Below the pieces are notes generated by a model that ran no database searches, was not told where the DNA came from, and saw only the letters and a program-made list of their open reading frames with translations. Position numbers and translations under genes: made by a program. Of a stretch of DNA of 28,425 nucleotides, positions 13,574 through 21,017 are shown piece by piece. Source of the stretch: Actinomycetes bacterium (GTDB taxonomy: Bacteria > Actinomycetota > Actinomycetes > Actinomycetales > Cellulomonadaceae); assembly GCA_023438885.1 (NCBI GenBank), contig JAEXPS010000052.1, positions 1 through 28,425 of the forward strand. Direction: 5' to 3'. Each line of letters starts with the position of its first letter. The first letter of the stretch is position 1.

Positions 13574-14050
13574 CTAGAGCGGGATGCCGCGCGACCGCTC
13601 TCGGAGCCGGTCCAGGAGCTCGCGCAGCGTCGCCAGCTCGCCGGCGTCGAGCGCCTCTCCCACCACGCGGTCGATCGACCGCACGTGCCGGGCGCCCACC
13701 AGGCGCTGCAGCCGAAGCCCCTCGTCGGTGAGCGTCACCGCGACGCCTCGGGCGTCACCCGGCACCGACCCCCGCCTCACCAGGCCCGCGCCCTCGAGCC
13801 GCTCGACCATCCGGGACATGCTGGGCTGCGTCAGCAGGCTCCGCTCCGACAGCTCCCTGATGCGGGCGGTGCGCCCGGGGCTCGAGGCCAGGGCGTAGAG
13901 CACGTCGTACTCCCCGAGCGTCAGCTCGCGCCACACGTCGTCGTGCCGGAACCGGCGCAGCAGCTCGACCTGGGTGCGGAAGAGCGACTCCCATGCCTCC
14001 GACGCCTCGCGCGCCGTCGCCCGCCGCCCGGGCTCGCCCGTCGCCTTCAC
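13574..14050 (-). CDS. MarR-family transcriptional regulator
   Basis: A 158-residue protein with a winged helix typical of MarR: LTLGEYDVLYALASSPGRTARIRELSE, recognition helix LTQPSMSRMVERLEGAGLV, and wing RRGSVPGDARGVAVTLTDEG. C-terminal helices form the dimerisation region. MarR proteins usually repress a neighbour and respond to phenolics or oxidants. Here the neighbours are the divergent NYN gene 51 nt away and the flavodoxin-like gene downstream. The GTG at 14050 has GGAGG about 9 nt upstream. The frame is open further upstream but reads antisense to the NYN gene. The cysteine used by redox-sensing MarR/OhrR proteins is absent: the chain contains no Cys. Confidence 0.85.
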   Translation of the reverse strand: MKATGEPGRRATAREASEAWESLFRTQVELLRRFRHDDVWRELTLGEYDVLYALASSPGRTARIRELSERSLLTQPSMSRMVERLEGAGLVRRGSVPGDARGVAVTLTDEGLRLQRLVGARHVRSIDRVVGEALDAGELATLRELLDRLRERSRGIPL

Positions 14051-14089
14051 GTGCCGCCCTCCGTCCGCCGGGCCCCCGGTGCCGCGATC

Positions 14090-14095
14090 TAGAGT
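14090..14095 (+). promoter_or_regulatory. -10 box (TAGAGT) for leaderless NYN gene
   Basis: TAGAGT is followed by 6 nt and then the GTG at 14102. No SD is present. Confidence 0.55.
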
Positions 14096-14101
14096 GTCGC
14101 C

Positions 14102-14674
14102 GTGACGAGGCCCGCGGAACAGTCCACCACGTACGTCGTGGTCGACGGGGAGAACATCGACGCGACGCTCGGCTCGTCGATCCTGGGCGCCCGGCCGTCG
14201 CCGGAGCAGCGCCCCCGGTGGGAGCGGGTGCGCACGTTCGCCGAGGACCGGTTCGGCCAGCCGGTCAAGGGCCTGTTCTTCCTCAACGCCTCGAACGGCG
14301 TGCTGCCCATGGCCTTCGTCCAGGCCCTGATCGCCATCGGCTTCCGGCCGATCCCGCTGTCGGGCGACTCCTCGGAGAAGGTCGTCGACCTCGGCATCAA
14401 GCGGATGCTCGACGCCATCGCGCAGCACGGCGGCAACGTGCTGCTCGCGAGTCACGACGGCGACTTCGCCCCCGAGATCGGCCGCCTCCTGGACGGCGAG
14501 CGGCGCGTCGGCCTCATCGCCTTCCGGGAGTACACGTCATCCGCGCTGGCCTCACTGACGGCGCGCGGCCTCGAGACGTTCGACCTCGAGCACGACGTCG
14601 AGGCGTTCAACATCCCGTTGCCGCGGCTGCGGATCATCCCGCTCGACGAGTTCGACCCGACGCGTTACCTCTGA
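14102..14674 (+). CDS. NYN-domain (PIN-like) putative ribonuclease
   Basis: A 190-residue protein whose acidic motifs follow the NYN/LabA pattern: YVVVDGENID (D15, N18) on strand 1, then KVVDLGIKRMLDAI and LLASHDGDFAPEIGRLL with paired aspartates, and GLIAF before the last helix. In the PIN-like superfamily these acidic residues hold metal ions for RNA cleavage. The GTG start is set by the -10 box TAGAGT 6 nt upstream. It is divergent from the MarR gene and followed 56 nt later by the DUF1697 gene. A cellular RNA target is unknown; action on structured RNA is an inference from the family. Confidence 0.8.
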   Translation: MTRPAEQSTTYVVVDGENIDATLGSSILGARPSPEQRPRWERVRTFAEDRFGQPVKGLFFLNASNGVLPMAFVQALIAIGFRPIPLSGDSSEKVVDLGIKRMLDAIAQHGGNVLLASHDGDFAPEIGRLLDGERRVGLIAFREYTSSALASLTARGLETFDLEHDVEAFNIPLPRLRIIPLDEFDPTRYL

Positions 14675-14730
14675 GTCCGCACCGGACCCGGGACGTTCTT
14701 CGGTGGCACGGCCACCCTGGCGGAGGCACA

Positions 14731-15297
14731 GTGAACCGCATGGGGGATGTCCTGGTCGCGCTGCTGAGAGCGGTGAACGTCGGCGGCCGTACGGTGCGCT
14801 CCGCAGACCTGCGCGCCGCCGCGTCCGAGCTGGGCCACCTCGACGTGGACACGTACGCCGCGAGCGGCAACCTCGTGCTGCGCACCGCCCCTGACGCCGA
14901 TCCCGCCACCATCGGCCCGCGCCTGTCGCGGGCCCTGGGGCGCCACGTGGGCTTCGCGGTGCCGGTGATCACCCGCACCGCCGAGCAGTGGGACCGCGTC
15001 GTGGCCGACGTGCCATGCCCCGACCACGCGAACGACGATCCCTCGCGCCTGACGGTCGTCGTGTGGGACGGAACCCCCGACCCCGAAGCCGTGGCCACCT
15101 TCGACCCGGGCCGGTACGGCGAGGAGGAGGTGGTCTGGCACGGCGACGAGGCCTACGTCTTCTACCCCCACGGCATCGGCCGGTCCAGGCTGACGCTCGA
15201 CGTGCTGTCCCGCGAAGCGGCGGGACTCGTCGGAACGGCCCGGAACTGGCGCACCGTGCTGGCCCTCAAGGCGCTGGCCGACGAGCGACGGCACTAG
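14731..15297 (+). CDS. DUF1697-family protein
   Basis: A 188-residue protein matching DUF1697: VALLRAVNVGGRTVRSADLR at the start, TYAASGNLVLRT (the Y-x-x-SGN signature), VPVITRTAEQWDRVV, and the C-terminal RNWRTVLALKALA (usual form: RNWNT-x-x-KL). The biochemical role of the family is unknown. The GTG at 14731 has GGAGG 4 nt upstream; the alternative ATG at 14740 (13 nt from the SD) is equally compatible with the family and shortens it by three residues. A small hairpin GGTGGC-ACG-GCCACC (14702-14716) precedes the SD. The stop codon TAG is also the first three bases of the -10 box of the HIT gene. Confidence 0.8.
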   Translation: MNRMGDVLVALLRAVNVGGRTVRSADLRAAASELGHLDVDTYAASGNLVLRTAPDADPATIGPRLSRALGRHVGFAVPVITRTAEQWDRVVADVPCPDHANDDPSRLTVVVWDGTPDPEAVATFDPGRYGEEEVVWHGDEAYVFYPHGIGRSRLTLDVLSREAAGLVGTARNWRTVLALKALADERRH

Positions 15298-15300
15298 CGT
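15295..15300 (+). promoter_or_regulatory. -10 box (TAGCGT) overlapping the DUF1697 stop codon
   Basis: TAGCGT is followed by 6 nt and then the ATG at 15307. Its TAG is the stop codon of the preceding gene, so the HIT gene can be transcribed on its own as a leaderless message. Confidence 0.55.
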
Positions 15301-15306
15301 CGGGCC

Positions 15307-15753
15307 ATGGCCACCCTGTTCACCCGCATCATCGACGGCGAGATCCCGGGGCGCTTCGTCTGGGCCGACGAGACCTGCGTCGCGTTCGCCACCATCGCGC
15401 CGATCTCGCAGGGCCACGTGCTCGTGGTGCCGCGCGCGGAGATCGACCGCTTCACGGCCGCGAGCGACGACCTCCTGGCGCACCTGTTCGCGGTCGCCAA
15501 GGCGATCGGCGCGGTGCAGGAGGAGGTGTTCGACGCCCCTCGCGCCGCGCTCCTCGTCGCCGGGTTCGAGGTGCCGCACCTGCACGTGCACGTGCTGCCG
15601 GCCTGGAACGAGCGCCACCTCTCGTTCGCCGACGCCAAACCCGACACCCCCGGCGAGCAGATCGCGGCGGCGATGGAACGGCTCCGTGAGGGCCTGCGAC
15701 GGGCCGGGCACCGCGCCCACGTCCCGGCCGCCCTCGACTCCCCGGCACTGTAG
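15307..15753 (+). CDS. HIT-family nucleotide-binding hydrolase
   Basis: A 148-residue cytoplasmic protein with the histidine-triad signature HLHVHVLP (His91, His93, His95) preceded by the usual N-terminal block IIDGEIPGRFVWADE and SQGHVLVVPR. HIT proteins act on AMP- or dinucleoside polyphosphate-type substrates through a covalent nucleotidyl-histidine; the second and third triad histidines are present. The usual G-Q-x-V-x-H segment is replaced by GFEVPH. The start is fixed by the -10 box 6 nt upstream. The GNAT gene begins only 4 nt after this stop, so the two are probably co-expressed. Confidence 0.88.
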   Translation: MATLFTRIIDGEIPGRFVWADETCVAFATIAPISQGHVLVVPRAEIDRFTAASDDLLAHLFAVAKAIGAVQEEVFDAPRAALLVAGFEVPHLHVHVLPAWNERHLSFADAKPDTPGEQIAAAMERLREGLRRAGHRAHVPAALDSPAL

Positions 15754-15757
15754 GCCG

Positions 15758-16270
15758 GTGTCCCTCACGCTCCGCCCGCTGCGGGCGGGCGACGAGACTC
15801 AGGCCCGCGCGGCGCACGCCGAGCTCGCGGCCGAGGGCTTCGAGTTCCTCCTTGACCTCGGTGACCGCAGGTTCGACGACTACCTCGACCTGCTCGAACG
15901 GCAGCGGGAGGGGCGGGACCTCGCGCCTGGACGCGTGCCGGCGACGTTCCTCGTCGCCGTCGTCGCCGACGACCTCGTCGGCCGGGTGTCCCTGCGGCAC
16001 GAGCTCAACGACCGGCTCGCCCGCGTCGGAGGGCACATCGGCTACGCCGTGCGGCCGGGATTCCGCCAGCGCGGCCACGGCACCGAGATCCTGCGCCAGG
16101 CGCTGGGCCGCGCCGCGAGCCTGGGTCTGGAGCGGGCACTAGTGACGTGCGACGACATGAACACGGCGTCGGCAGCGGTCATCGAGGCCTGCGGCGGCGT
16201 GCCCGACGGCGTGATCCTGACCGCCGAGGGGACACGCAGTCGCCGGTACTGGATCCCGACGAGCCCCTGA
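15758..16270 (+). CDS. GNAT-family N-acetyltransferase
   Basis: A 170-residue acetyltransferase beginning SLTLRPLRAGDE, the common first strand of GNAT proteins. Strands with VPATFLVAVVADDLVGRVSLRH are followed by the acetyl-CoA pyrophosphate loop IGYAVRPGFRQRGHGTEIL (R/Q-x-x-G-x-G/A pattern) and ALVTCDDMNTASAAVIEACGG, the motif B region. It is most like RimJ/RimL-type or YjcF-type acetyltransferases; the acceptor is unknown. The GTG at 15758 is the first codon that gives a proper N-terminus and lies 4 nt after the HIT stop; frames beginning earlier run antisense to conserved structure. The gene ends before a strong bidirectional hairpin. Confidence 0.85.
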   Translation: MSLTLRPLRAGDETQARAAHAELAAEGFEFLLDLGDRRFDDYLDLLERQREGRDLAPGRVPATFLVAVVADDLVGRVSLRHELNDRLARVGGHIGYAVRPGFRQRGHGTEILRQALGRAASLGLERALVTCDDMNTASAAVIEACGGVPDGVILTAEGTRSRRYWIPTSP

Positions 16271-16289
16271 CCGCCCTCTGACGCAGCGT

Positions 16290-16324
16290 CCGAGGTAAGC
16301 AGGCCTCTACGGCCGCTTACTCGG
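16290..16324. terminator. Bidirectional hairpin terminator between GNAT and MscS genes
   Basis: CCGAG plus GTAAGC (16290-16300) pairs with GCTTACTCGG (16315-16324) apart from one bulged G, and GGCC-TCTAC-GGCC closes the top. It lies between convergent stops (16270 and 16358) and can fold in transcripts of either strand. Confidence 0.8.
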
Positions 16325-16357
16325 ACGTTGCGGTGATTGAGGCGGAGTGGGCGGGGG

Positions 16358-17458
16358 TCAGTCGATCGGGAGCGCGGCCTCGTCGTGCCCCGGCTGGGCG
16401 CCGGGGGCGAGCAGCGGCTGGGTGCGCGTGCGCGGCAAGGACTCCGGCTGCTCGCGCGCCACCCAGGCCGCCAGCCCCTCGCGCACGTTGCAGCGCAGCG
16501 CCCACAGCGAGGCCGAGTCCCGCGCGGAGACGAGGGCACGCAGCCGCAGCGGGCCGCCCGTGGCGTCGGTGACCTGGAGCACGCCGGTGCGCCCGTCCCA
16601 CAGCTCGTCGGCGGCGAGCAGGCGGTCGAGCTCGGCACGCATCGCGTCCACGGGCACCCCCCAGTCGACGTCGAGCTCGACGGTGCCGAGCAGCTCGATC
16701 GCGCTGTTGTGCGTCCAGTTCTCGAACGGCGTGGTGGTGAACCAGGTCGACGGCAGGATCACGCGGCGGTCGTCCCACAGGCGCACGGCGACGTAGGTCA
16801 GCGTCACCTCCTCGACCCGGCCGGTCTTGCCCTCCACCACGACGACGTCGTCGAAACGGATCGCGTCGGTGAACGCCAGCTGGATGCCCGCGAAGACGTT
16901 CCCGAGCGTGCTCTGCGCGGCCAGGCCGGCGACGATCGACAGCAGTCCCGCCGAGGCGATGACGCTGGCGCCGACGACGCGGACCTGGGGGAACGTCAGC
17001 AAGGCCGCCCCGACGGCCCAGACGGCGATCGCCGCCACGACGATGCGCCGCAGCAGGTGGGCTTGCGTGCTCACCCGCCGCATCTGCTGGTCGCCCGGGG
17101 CCCGGCTGGCGTACCGGCGCAGCGCCGCGTCCTCGATGACGTACGCGAGAGCCGCGAGCAGCCAGGCGCCCGCCGCGATCAGGGCGATCGCCAGGACGTG
17201 CGACGTGGTGCTGCGCCACGAGGCCTCCGTGGTGCTGACCAGCAGCGCGATCCAGCCGAACAGCACCAGGAGCACGGCGCGCAGGGGTGCGAGGCAGCGG
17301 TGCGTCAGGTCGCGGACGAGCTCGGAACGCCCGCCGACCCGCCGCCCGACGACGCCGAGCACGGCGGTGACGAGGACGGCGGCGACCAGCGCGACCAGCA
17401 CCGACGAGGCGGGCACGAGAACGTCACCGATCTCGACGCCGTCCACGGTGCGCTCCAT
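16358..17458 (-). CDS. MscS-family mechanosensitive channel
   Basis: A 366-residue membrane protein with hydrophobic segments near residues 18-38, 60-75, 86-105 and 135-155. The pore helix and MS channel domain follow: GASVIASAGLLSIVAGLAAQ, then STLGNVFAGIQLAFTDAIRFDDVVVV, the Gly/Ala-rich packing helix (TM3) and the start of the beta domain. VILPSTWFTTTPFENWTH is the usual N-terminal beta-domain end. The soluble C-terminus ends in a Pro-rich tail. The family releases solutes under hypo-osmotic shock, and this one has one or two more helices than E. coli MscS. The ATG at 17458 follows TAGGCT by 6 nt, indicating leaderless expression. Confidence 0.9.
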   Translation of the reverse strand: MERTVDGVEIGDVLVPASSVLVALVAAVLVTAVLGVVGRRVGGRSELVRDLTHRCLAPLRAVLLVLFGWIALLVSTTEASWRSTTSHVLAIALIAAGAWLLAALAYVIEDAALRRYASRAPGDQQMRRVSTQAHLLRRIVVAAIAVWAVGAALLTFPQVRVVGASVIASAGLLSIVAGLAAQSTLGNVFAGIQLAFTDAIRFDDVVVVEGKTGRVEEVTLTYVAVRLWDDRRVILPSTWFTTTPFENWTHNSAIELLGTVELDVDWGVPVDAMRAELDRLLAADELWDGRTGVLQVTDATGGPLRLRALVSARDSASLWALRCNVREGLAAWVAREQPESLPRTRTQPLLAPGAQPGHDEAALPID

Positions 17459-17464
17459 CGCGCC

Positions 17465-17470
17465 AGCCTA
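17465..17470 (-). promoter_or_regulatory. -10 box (TAGGCT) for leaderless mscS
   Basis: TAGGCT on the minus strand is followed by 6 nt (GGCGCG) and the ATG at 17458. Confidence 0.55.
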
Positions 17471-17487
17471 GGGCCCATCGACGGCAC

Positions 17488-17518
17488 GACGCCCCCCCCA
17501 CCAGGTGGGCGGGGCGTC
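17488..17518. terminator. Strong 15-bp hairpin in a divergent promoter region
   Basis: GACG-C8-ACC (17488-17502) and the following GGTGGGCGGGGCGTC (17504-17518) pair over 15 positions with a single C:C mismatch and a one-base centre. It has the shape of a terminator but lies upstream of both flanking genes. Confidence 0.6.
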
Positions 17519-17834
17519 AACGGAAGCCGTCTCGCCGGCACGAGGCGTGGCAAGCTCCGAGACCCGTGATCGGGCGGCCCGGCTCTCGCCGGACCCTCAG
17601 TGGTGCTTCTGACTGTGCATGTGAGCCGCACCGCATCGGCTCGATCTAGTTCTAGCACGAAATCGTCACGAACACATCCGCTGGACCCCATGGAACTTCA
17701 TGTCTTCGTCATATCCGCAGGTCAGCACGGCCGCAGAACGTCAAGATTCGGCAATCTGGACCGGCACCGCATCCATCGGGTGACGGCAGCGTCACGAATG
17801 GGCAACATCGCCACGCGGCTCCCCCGCCCGCCTC

Positions 17835-17840
17835 TAGCCT
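17835..17840 (+). promoter_or_regulatory. -10 box (TAGCCT) for leaderless DUF4349 gene
   Basis: TAGCCT is followed by 6 nt (CCGGGC) and the ATG at 17847. Confidence 0.55.
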
Positions 17841-17846
17841 CCGGGC

Positions 17847-18845
17847 ATGACGACGATGGAGCCGACCAGCCGTTCCGCACGGGTCATGCGCCCCCGGCGC
17901 GCGGGGGTGCTCGCCGCTCTGGCCGTCGCCGCGCTGCTGACCGCCTGCTCCGCCTCCGGCAGCGGAGCGTCGTCCGCCGTGGGCGACGCCAACGATGCGT
18001 CGGCCGCGCGGGGACAGGCCGCACCGGCCGACGAAGCGGCGCTCGTCACCGCCACCGAGCGGCAGGTGGTCAAGAACGGCGAGATTTACGTCACGGTCGA
18101 GGACCCGATCGTCGCCGCCGGCCGGGTGGCGGGGCTCGTCGACGAGCTGGATGGCCGGGTCGACAGCCGGGAGCAGGACGCTGGGACCGCTGGTCGGGCG
18201 GGCTCGGCGTCGATGACCGTGCGGGTCCCCGCTTCCGCCCTCGACGAGGCCGTCGACGAGATCGGCGCCCTCGGTGACGTGGTCCGCTACACCGAGTCCT
18301 CCGAGGACGTCACGGACGTCGTCGTCGACCTCGACGCGCGGATCGAGTCGGCTGAGGCCTCCGTGGACCGGGTCCAGGAGTTCCTGGACCGCGCCGCGGA
18401 CACGACCGACCTGCTGGCCACCGAACGCGAGCTGGCCACGCGGCAGGCCGAGCTGGAGTCCCTGCGGGGCCAACGCGCCGCCCTGGCCGACCAGGTGTCG
18501 ATGTCCACGCTCTACGTCTCGCTGACCGCGCCCGGCGACGCCGTGATCGAGAACCCGGGGCCGAAGAGCTTCACCGAGGGGCTCGGCACCGGCTGGGATG
18601 CCCTTTGGTCGACGCTGAAGGCCGTCGCGGTCGTCGTCGGCGTGCTGCTGCCGTGGCTGGCCGTCGCCGCCGTGATCACCGTCGGGATCGTCGCCGCGGT
18701 CCGGTTCCGCCGCCGGCACACGCCGCCACCTCCGGCTCGGCCGCCGTTCGTCGGCCCGCCGGCGCCGCCCGCGCCCGTACCCGCGCCCGTACCCGCGCCC
18801 GTTCCGGCGACGCCGGCGCCGGCACGCGGACCGGCCCAGCCGTAG
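17847..18845 (+). CDS. DUF4349-domain lipoprotein
   Basis: A 332-residue exported protein. The signal segment AGVLAALAVAALLTAC ends in a lipobox with Cys34, followed by a Ser/Ala/Gly linker. The DUF4349 region (about 70-230) has KNGEIYVTVEDPIVAAGRV, SMTVRVPASALDEAVDEI, TDVVVDLDARIESAEASVDR and a heptad-rich stretch (about 170-215) likely to form a coiled coil. One membrane helix follows (about 255-285) with the basic stop RFRRRHT and a cytoplasmic Pro/Ala tail containing three PVPA-type repeats. The role of the family is unknown; a lipid anchor plus a C-terminal helix would tether both ends to the membrane. An internal ATG (residue 14) would give a more compact signal, but the -10 spacing favours the first ATG. 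Confidence 0.82.
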   Translation: MTTMEPTSRSARVMRPRRAGVLAALAVAALLTACSASGSGASSAVGDANDASAARGQAAPADEAALVTATERQVVKNGEIYVTVEDPIVAAGRVAGLVDELDGRVDSREQDAGTAGRAGSASMTVRVPASALDEAVDEIGALGDVVRYTESSEDVTDVVVDLDARIESAEASVDRVQEFLDRAADTTDLLATERELATRQAELESLRGQRAALADQVSMSTLYVSLTAPGDAVIENPGPKSFTEGLGTGWDALWSTLKAVAVVVGVLLPWLAVAAVITVGIVAAVRFRRRHTPPPPARPPFVGPPAPPAPVPAPVPAPVPATPAPARGPAQP

Positions 18846-18927
18846 CGCCAGGCGGCTGTCCGGCGACCGAAGGTCCCACGATTCCCCGGGCCCGCATTCC
18901 GTAAGGTCACTGCCGACGGTTCGTCAG

Positions 18928-18947
18928 GTCAAGGCCCCCGTCTTGAC
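18928..18947. promoter_or_regulatory. Inverted repeat upstream of the DUF4914-like gene
   Basis: GTCAAG and CTTGAC are separated by 8 nt, about 85 nt upstream of the GTG at 19031. This could be an operator or a small leader hairpin. No promoter could be placed with confidence. Confidence 0.35.
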
Positions 18948-19030
18948 GTTGAATGGGACCGCGTCGCCAGTGCCGGCGCCTGGTTCGGCGGTGGCCGCGG
19001 CCGGGCGCAGGCCCAGCCGAAGGAGCTGCC

Positions 19031-20941
19031 GTGAGCGTCACGTCGACCACGCCGCTGGACAAGGTCAACCTCCCCGAGGCGGTGCGCGCAGCGCTCGATG
19101 CCGCGCCCCGCCTGGTCATCCCGGAGTCGCGCGCCGACCTGTACGCCCTCGCGCTCGGCCCGGCCGGCGGGCCGGAGTTCACCGTGGAGTACGAGGTCGA
19201 CGGCCAGCTGGTCGCCGAGGCAACGGTCACCCGGAGCCGCAACGGCGTCGCGGTGAACTACCTCGAGGACTACATGCGCCGGCGCGACCCCGACTGCATG
19301 CGCATCGCCGACGACCTGCCGACCGACAAGCCGCGCTACCGCGACGTGTACGGCGAGGACTTCGCGCCGGTCAAGCAGAAGACCCTCGACTGGCTCGGCA
19401 CCCAGGAGCTCGTCGTCGTCCCGTTCAAGGCCGGCGGGCCGGTGTTCGGCTACCCGTCGCTGGCGATCGTCCCCGCCAACTCCGCCTTCTTCGCCCTCGT
19501 CCTGGTCGACCTGCAGGGCTGGGTGACGTTCGACGAGATCGGGCCCTTCACCCCGCGCTCCATCCTCTACGTCGCGCCGCCGTTCCGGCACACGCAGTTC
19601 GCGGGGCGGCAGGTGGTGGTCCACGACCGCACCGAGACGCTCCACGAGGTGTTCGCCTACAACCTCTACCCGGGGCCGAGCGCCAAGAAGGGCGTGTTCT
19701 CGGTGCTGCTGGACATCGGCCAGCAGGAGGGCTGGGTCACCACCCACGCCTCGAGCGTGCTGGTCACCACGCCGTACGACAACGAGACCGTGATCATGCA
19801 CGAGGGCGCCTCGGGCGGCGGCAAGTCCGAGATGACTCAGGAGATCCGGCGCGAGGACGACGGCCGCATCCTCGTCGGCACGAACGTCGTCACCGGCGAC
19901 CCGTACCACATCACCCTCGGCGAGACGAGCGCGCTGGCGCCGGTCACCGACGACATGACGCTGTGCCACCCGTCGATCCAGACGGGCAACCACAAGCTCG
20001 TCGTCGCCGACGCGGAGGCCGGCTGGTTCGTCCGCGTCGACGGGATGAAGCAGTACGGCGACGACCCGATCTTCGAGCGAGCCGTGATCCACCCGGAGGA
20101 GCCGCTGGTGTTCCTCTCCCTGGACGGCGTGCCCGACTCGACCACCCTGCCGTGGGAGCACACCCTCGACTCGAACGGCAAGCGCTGCCCCAACCCGCGC
20201 GTCGTGATCCCCCGGGGCTTCATCCGCCACGTGGTCTCCGAGCCGAAGGAGGTCGACGTGCGCACGTTCGGCGTCCGGATGCCGGCCTCGACCCGGGAGC
20301 ACCCGAACTACGGCGTCATGGGGATGATGCACATCATCCCGCCGTCGCTGGCGTGGGTCTGGCGGCTCATCGCACCGCGCGGCGACAAGAACCCCTCCAT
20401 CGGCGAGAGCGCCAAGGAGGCGTCGACCATCGCCCACGGCGGGCTCGTCGCCGAGGGCGTCGGCTCGTACTGGCCGTTCTCGACGAACACGAAGGTCGGG
20501 TCGGCGAACCTGCTGCTGACGCAGATCGTCGAGAACGAGCGCACGCGGTACGTGCTGGTGCCCAACCAGCACATCGGCGCCTACAAGGTCGGCTTCGCCG
20601 CCGAGTGGCTGACGCGCGAGTACCTCGCCCGCCGCGGCGGTGGCCGGATCCGGCGCGAGGAGCTCGTCCCGGCGCGTTGCTCGCTGTTCGGCTACCGCCC
20701 GCGCGAGGTGAAGATCGACGGCCAGCAGATCCGCCCGACCCTGCTGCAGCCCGAGAACCAGTCGCAAGTGGGCGTCGAGGCGTACGACGAGGGCGCGGCG
20801 ATCCTCATGGGCTTCTTCAAGTCGGAGCTCCAGGAGTTCCTCACCGACGAGCTCGACCCGCTGGGCCGCCAGATCATCCAGGCCGTGCTCGACGACGCCA
20901 CCGTGGCGGACTACGAGGCTCTGACCCCGCTGTACATCTGA
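19031..20941 (+). CDS. DUF4914-like protein with a PEPCK-type P-loop domain
   Basis: A 636-residue soluble protein, close to the usual length of DUF4914, a family with no known function. A P-loop GASGGGKSEM (259-268) lies in the middle, where kinases of the PEP-carboxykinase/HPr-kinase fold have theirs (GxSGxGKT/S). Downstream order parallels ATP-dependent PEPCK: an acidic stretch DDMTL, AGWFVRVDGM, EEPLVFLSLDG, NPRVVIPRGFI, and late YVLVPNQHIGAYKVGF resembling the PEPCK segment LVNTGWxGGxYGxG. It is clearly not a normal PEPCK, because the kinase-1a and oxaloacetate-site motifs differ. The GTG at 19031 has GAAGGAG 5 nt upstream. Homology to PEPCK is my inference from motif order; substrate is unknown. 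It is followed by a perfect 14-bp terminator. Confidence 0.7.
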   Translation: MSVTSTTPLDKVNLPEAVRAALDAAPRLVIPESRADLYALALGPAGGPEFTVEYEVDGQLVAEATVTRSRNGVAVNYLEDYMRRRDPDCMRIADDLPTDKPRYRDVYGEDFAPVKQKTLDWLGTQELVVVPFKAGGPVFGYPSLAIVPANSAFFALVLVDLQGWVTFDEIGPFTPRSILYVAPPFRHTQFAGRQVVVHDRTETLHEVFAYNLYPGPSAKKGVFSVLLDIGQQEGWVTTHASSVLVTTPYDNETVIMHEGASGGGKSEMTQEIRREDDGRILVGTNVVTGDPYHITLGETSALAPVTDDMTLCHPSIQTGNHKLVVADAEAGWFVRVDGMKQYGDDPIFERAVIHPEEPLVFLSLDGVPDSTTLPWEHTLDSNGKRCPNPRVVIPRGFIRHVVSEPKEVDVRTFGVRMPASTREHPNYGVMGMMHIIPPSLAWVWRLIAPRGDKNPSIGESAKEASTIAHGGLVAEGVGSYWPFSTNTKVGSANLLLTQIVENERTRYVLVPNQHIGAYKVGFAAEWLTREYLARRGGGRIRREELVPARCSLFGYRPREVKIDGQQIRPTLLQPENQSQVGVEAYDEGAAILMGFFKSELQEFLTDELDPLGRQIIQAVLDDATVADYEALTPLYI

Positions 20942-20955
20942 CCCCGCCTGGCGCA

Positions 20956-20994
20956 CTGCCCGGACAGCAGCCAGTCTTGGTGCTGTCCGGGCAG
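20956..20994 (+). terminator. 14-bp stem-loop after the DUF4914-like gene
   Basis: CTGCCCGGACAGCA (20956-20969) and TGCTGTCCGGGCAG (20981-20994) are perfect reverse complements with an 11-nt loop. It starts 15 nt after the stop codon. No U-tract follows, as is common for actinobacterial terminators. Confidence 0.8.
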
Positions 20995-21017
20995 CCGTGC
21001 CTGGGGGCGGGGGTTCC

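Larger units (their letters stand above)
17459..17846. other. Intergenic region between divergent MscS and DUF4349 genes
   Basis: This 388-nt region has no convincing coding frame, although its central part is less GC-rich than its surroundings. It contains the -10 boxes of both genes (minus 17470-17465, plus 17835-17840), a large hairpin at 17488-17518, and an inverted repeat GTGACG-GCAG-CGTCAC (17780-17795) about 50 nt upstream of the plus-strand start, a candidate regulator site. CGTCACGAA occurs twice (near 17664 and 17790). No tRNA cloverleaf could be built. Confidence 0.5.

Noticed and set aside
11708..14092. Long plus-strand open frame of 794 codons
   Set aside because: It runs antisense to the LacI gene, through both tandem arrays and antisense to two more real genes; composition is Arg/Ala/Pro/His-rich without domain motifs.
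17590..17680. tRNA-like element with GGCTCGATC resembling a T-loop
   Set aside because: No acceptor stem, anticodon arm or CCA-compatible end could be paired around it.
19031..20941. Standard phosphoenolpyruvate carboxykinase
   Set aside because: The P-loop and motif order recall PEPCK, but the family's hallmark kinase and oxaloacetate-binding motifs are replaced, so naming it PEPCK would overstate the evidence.
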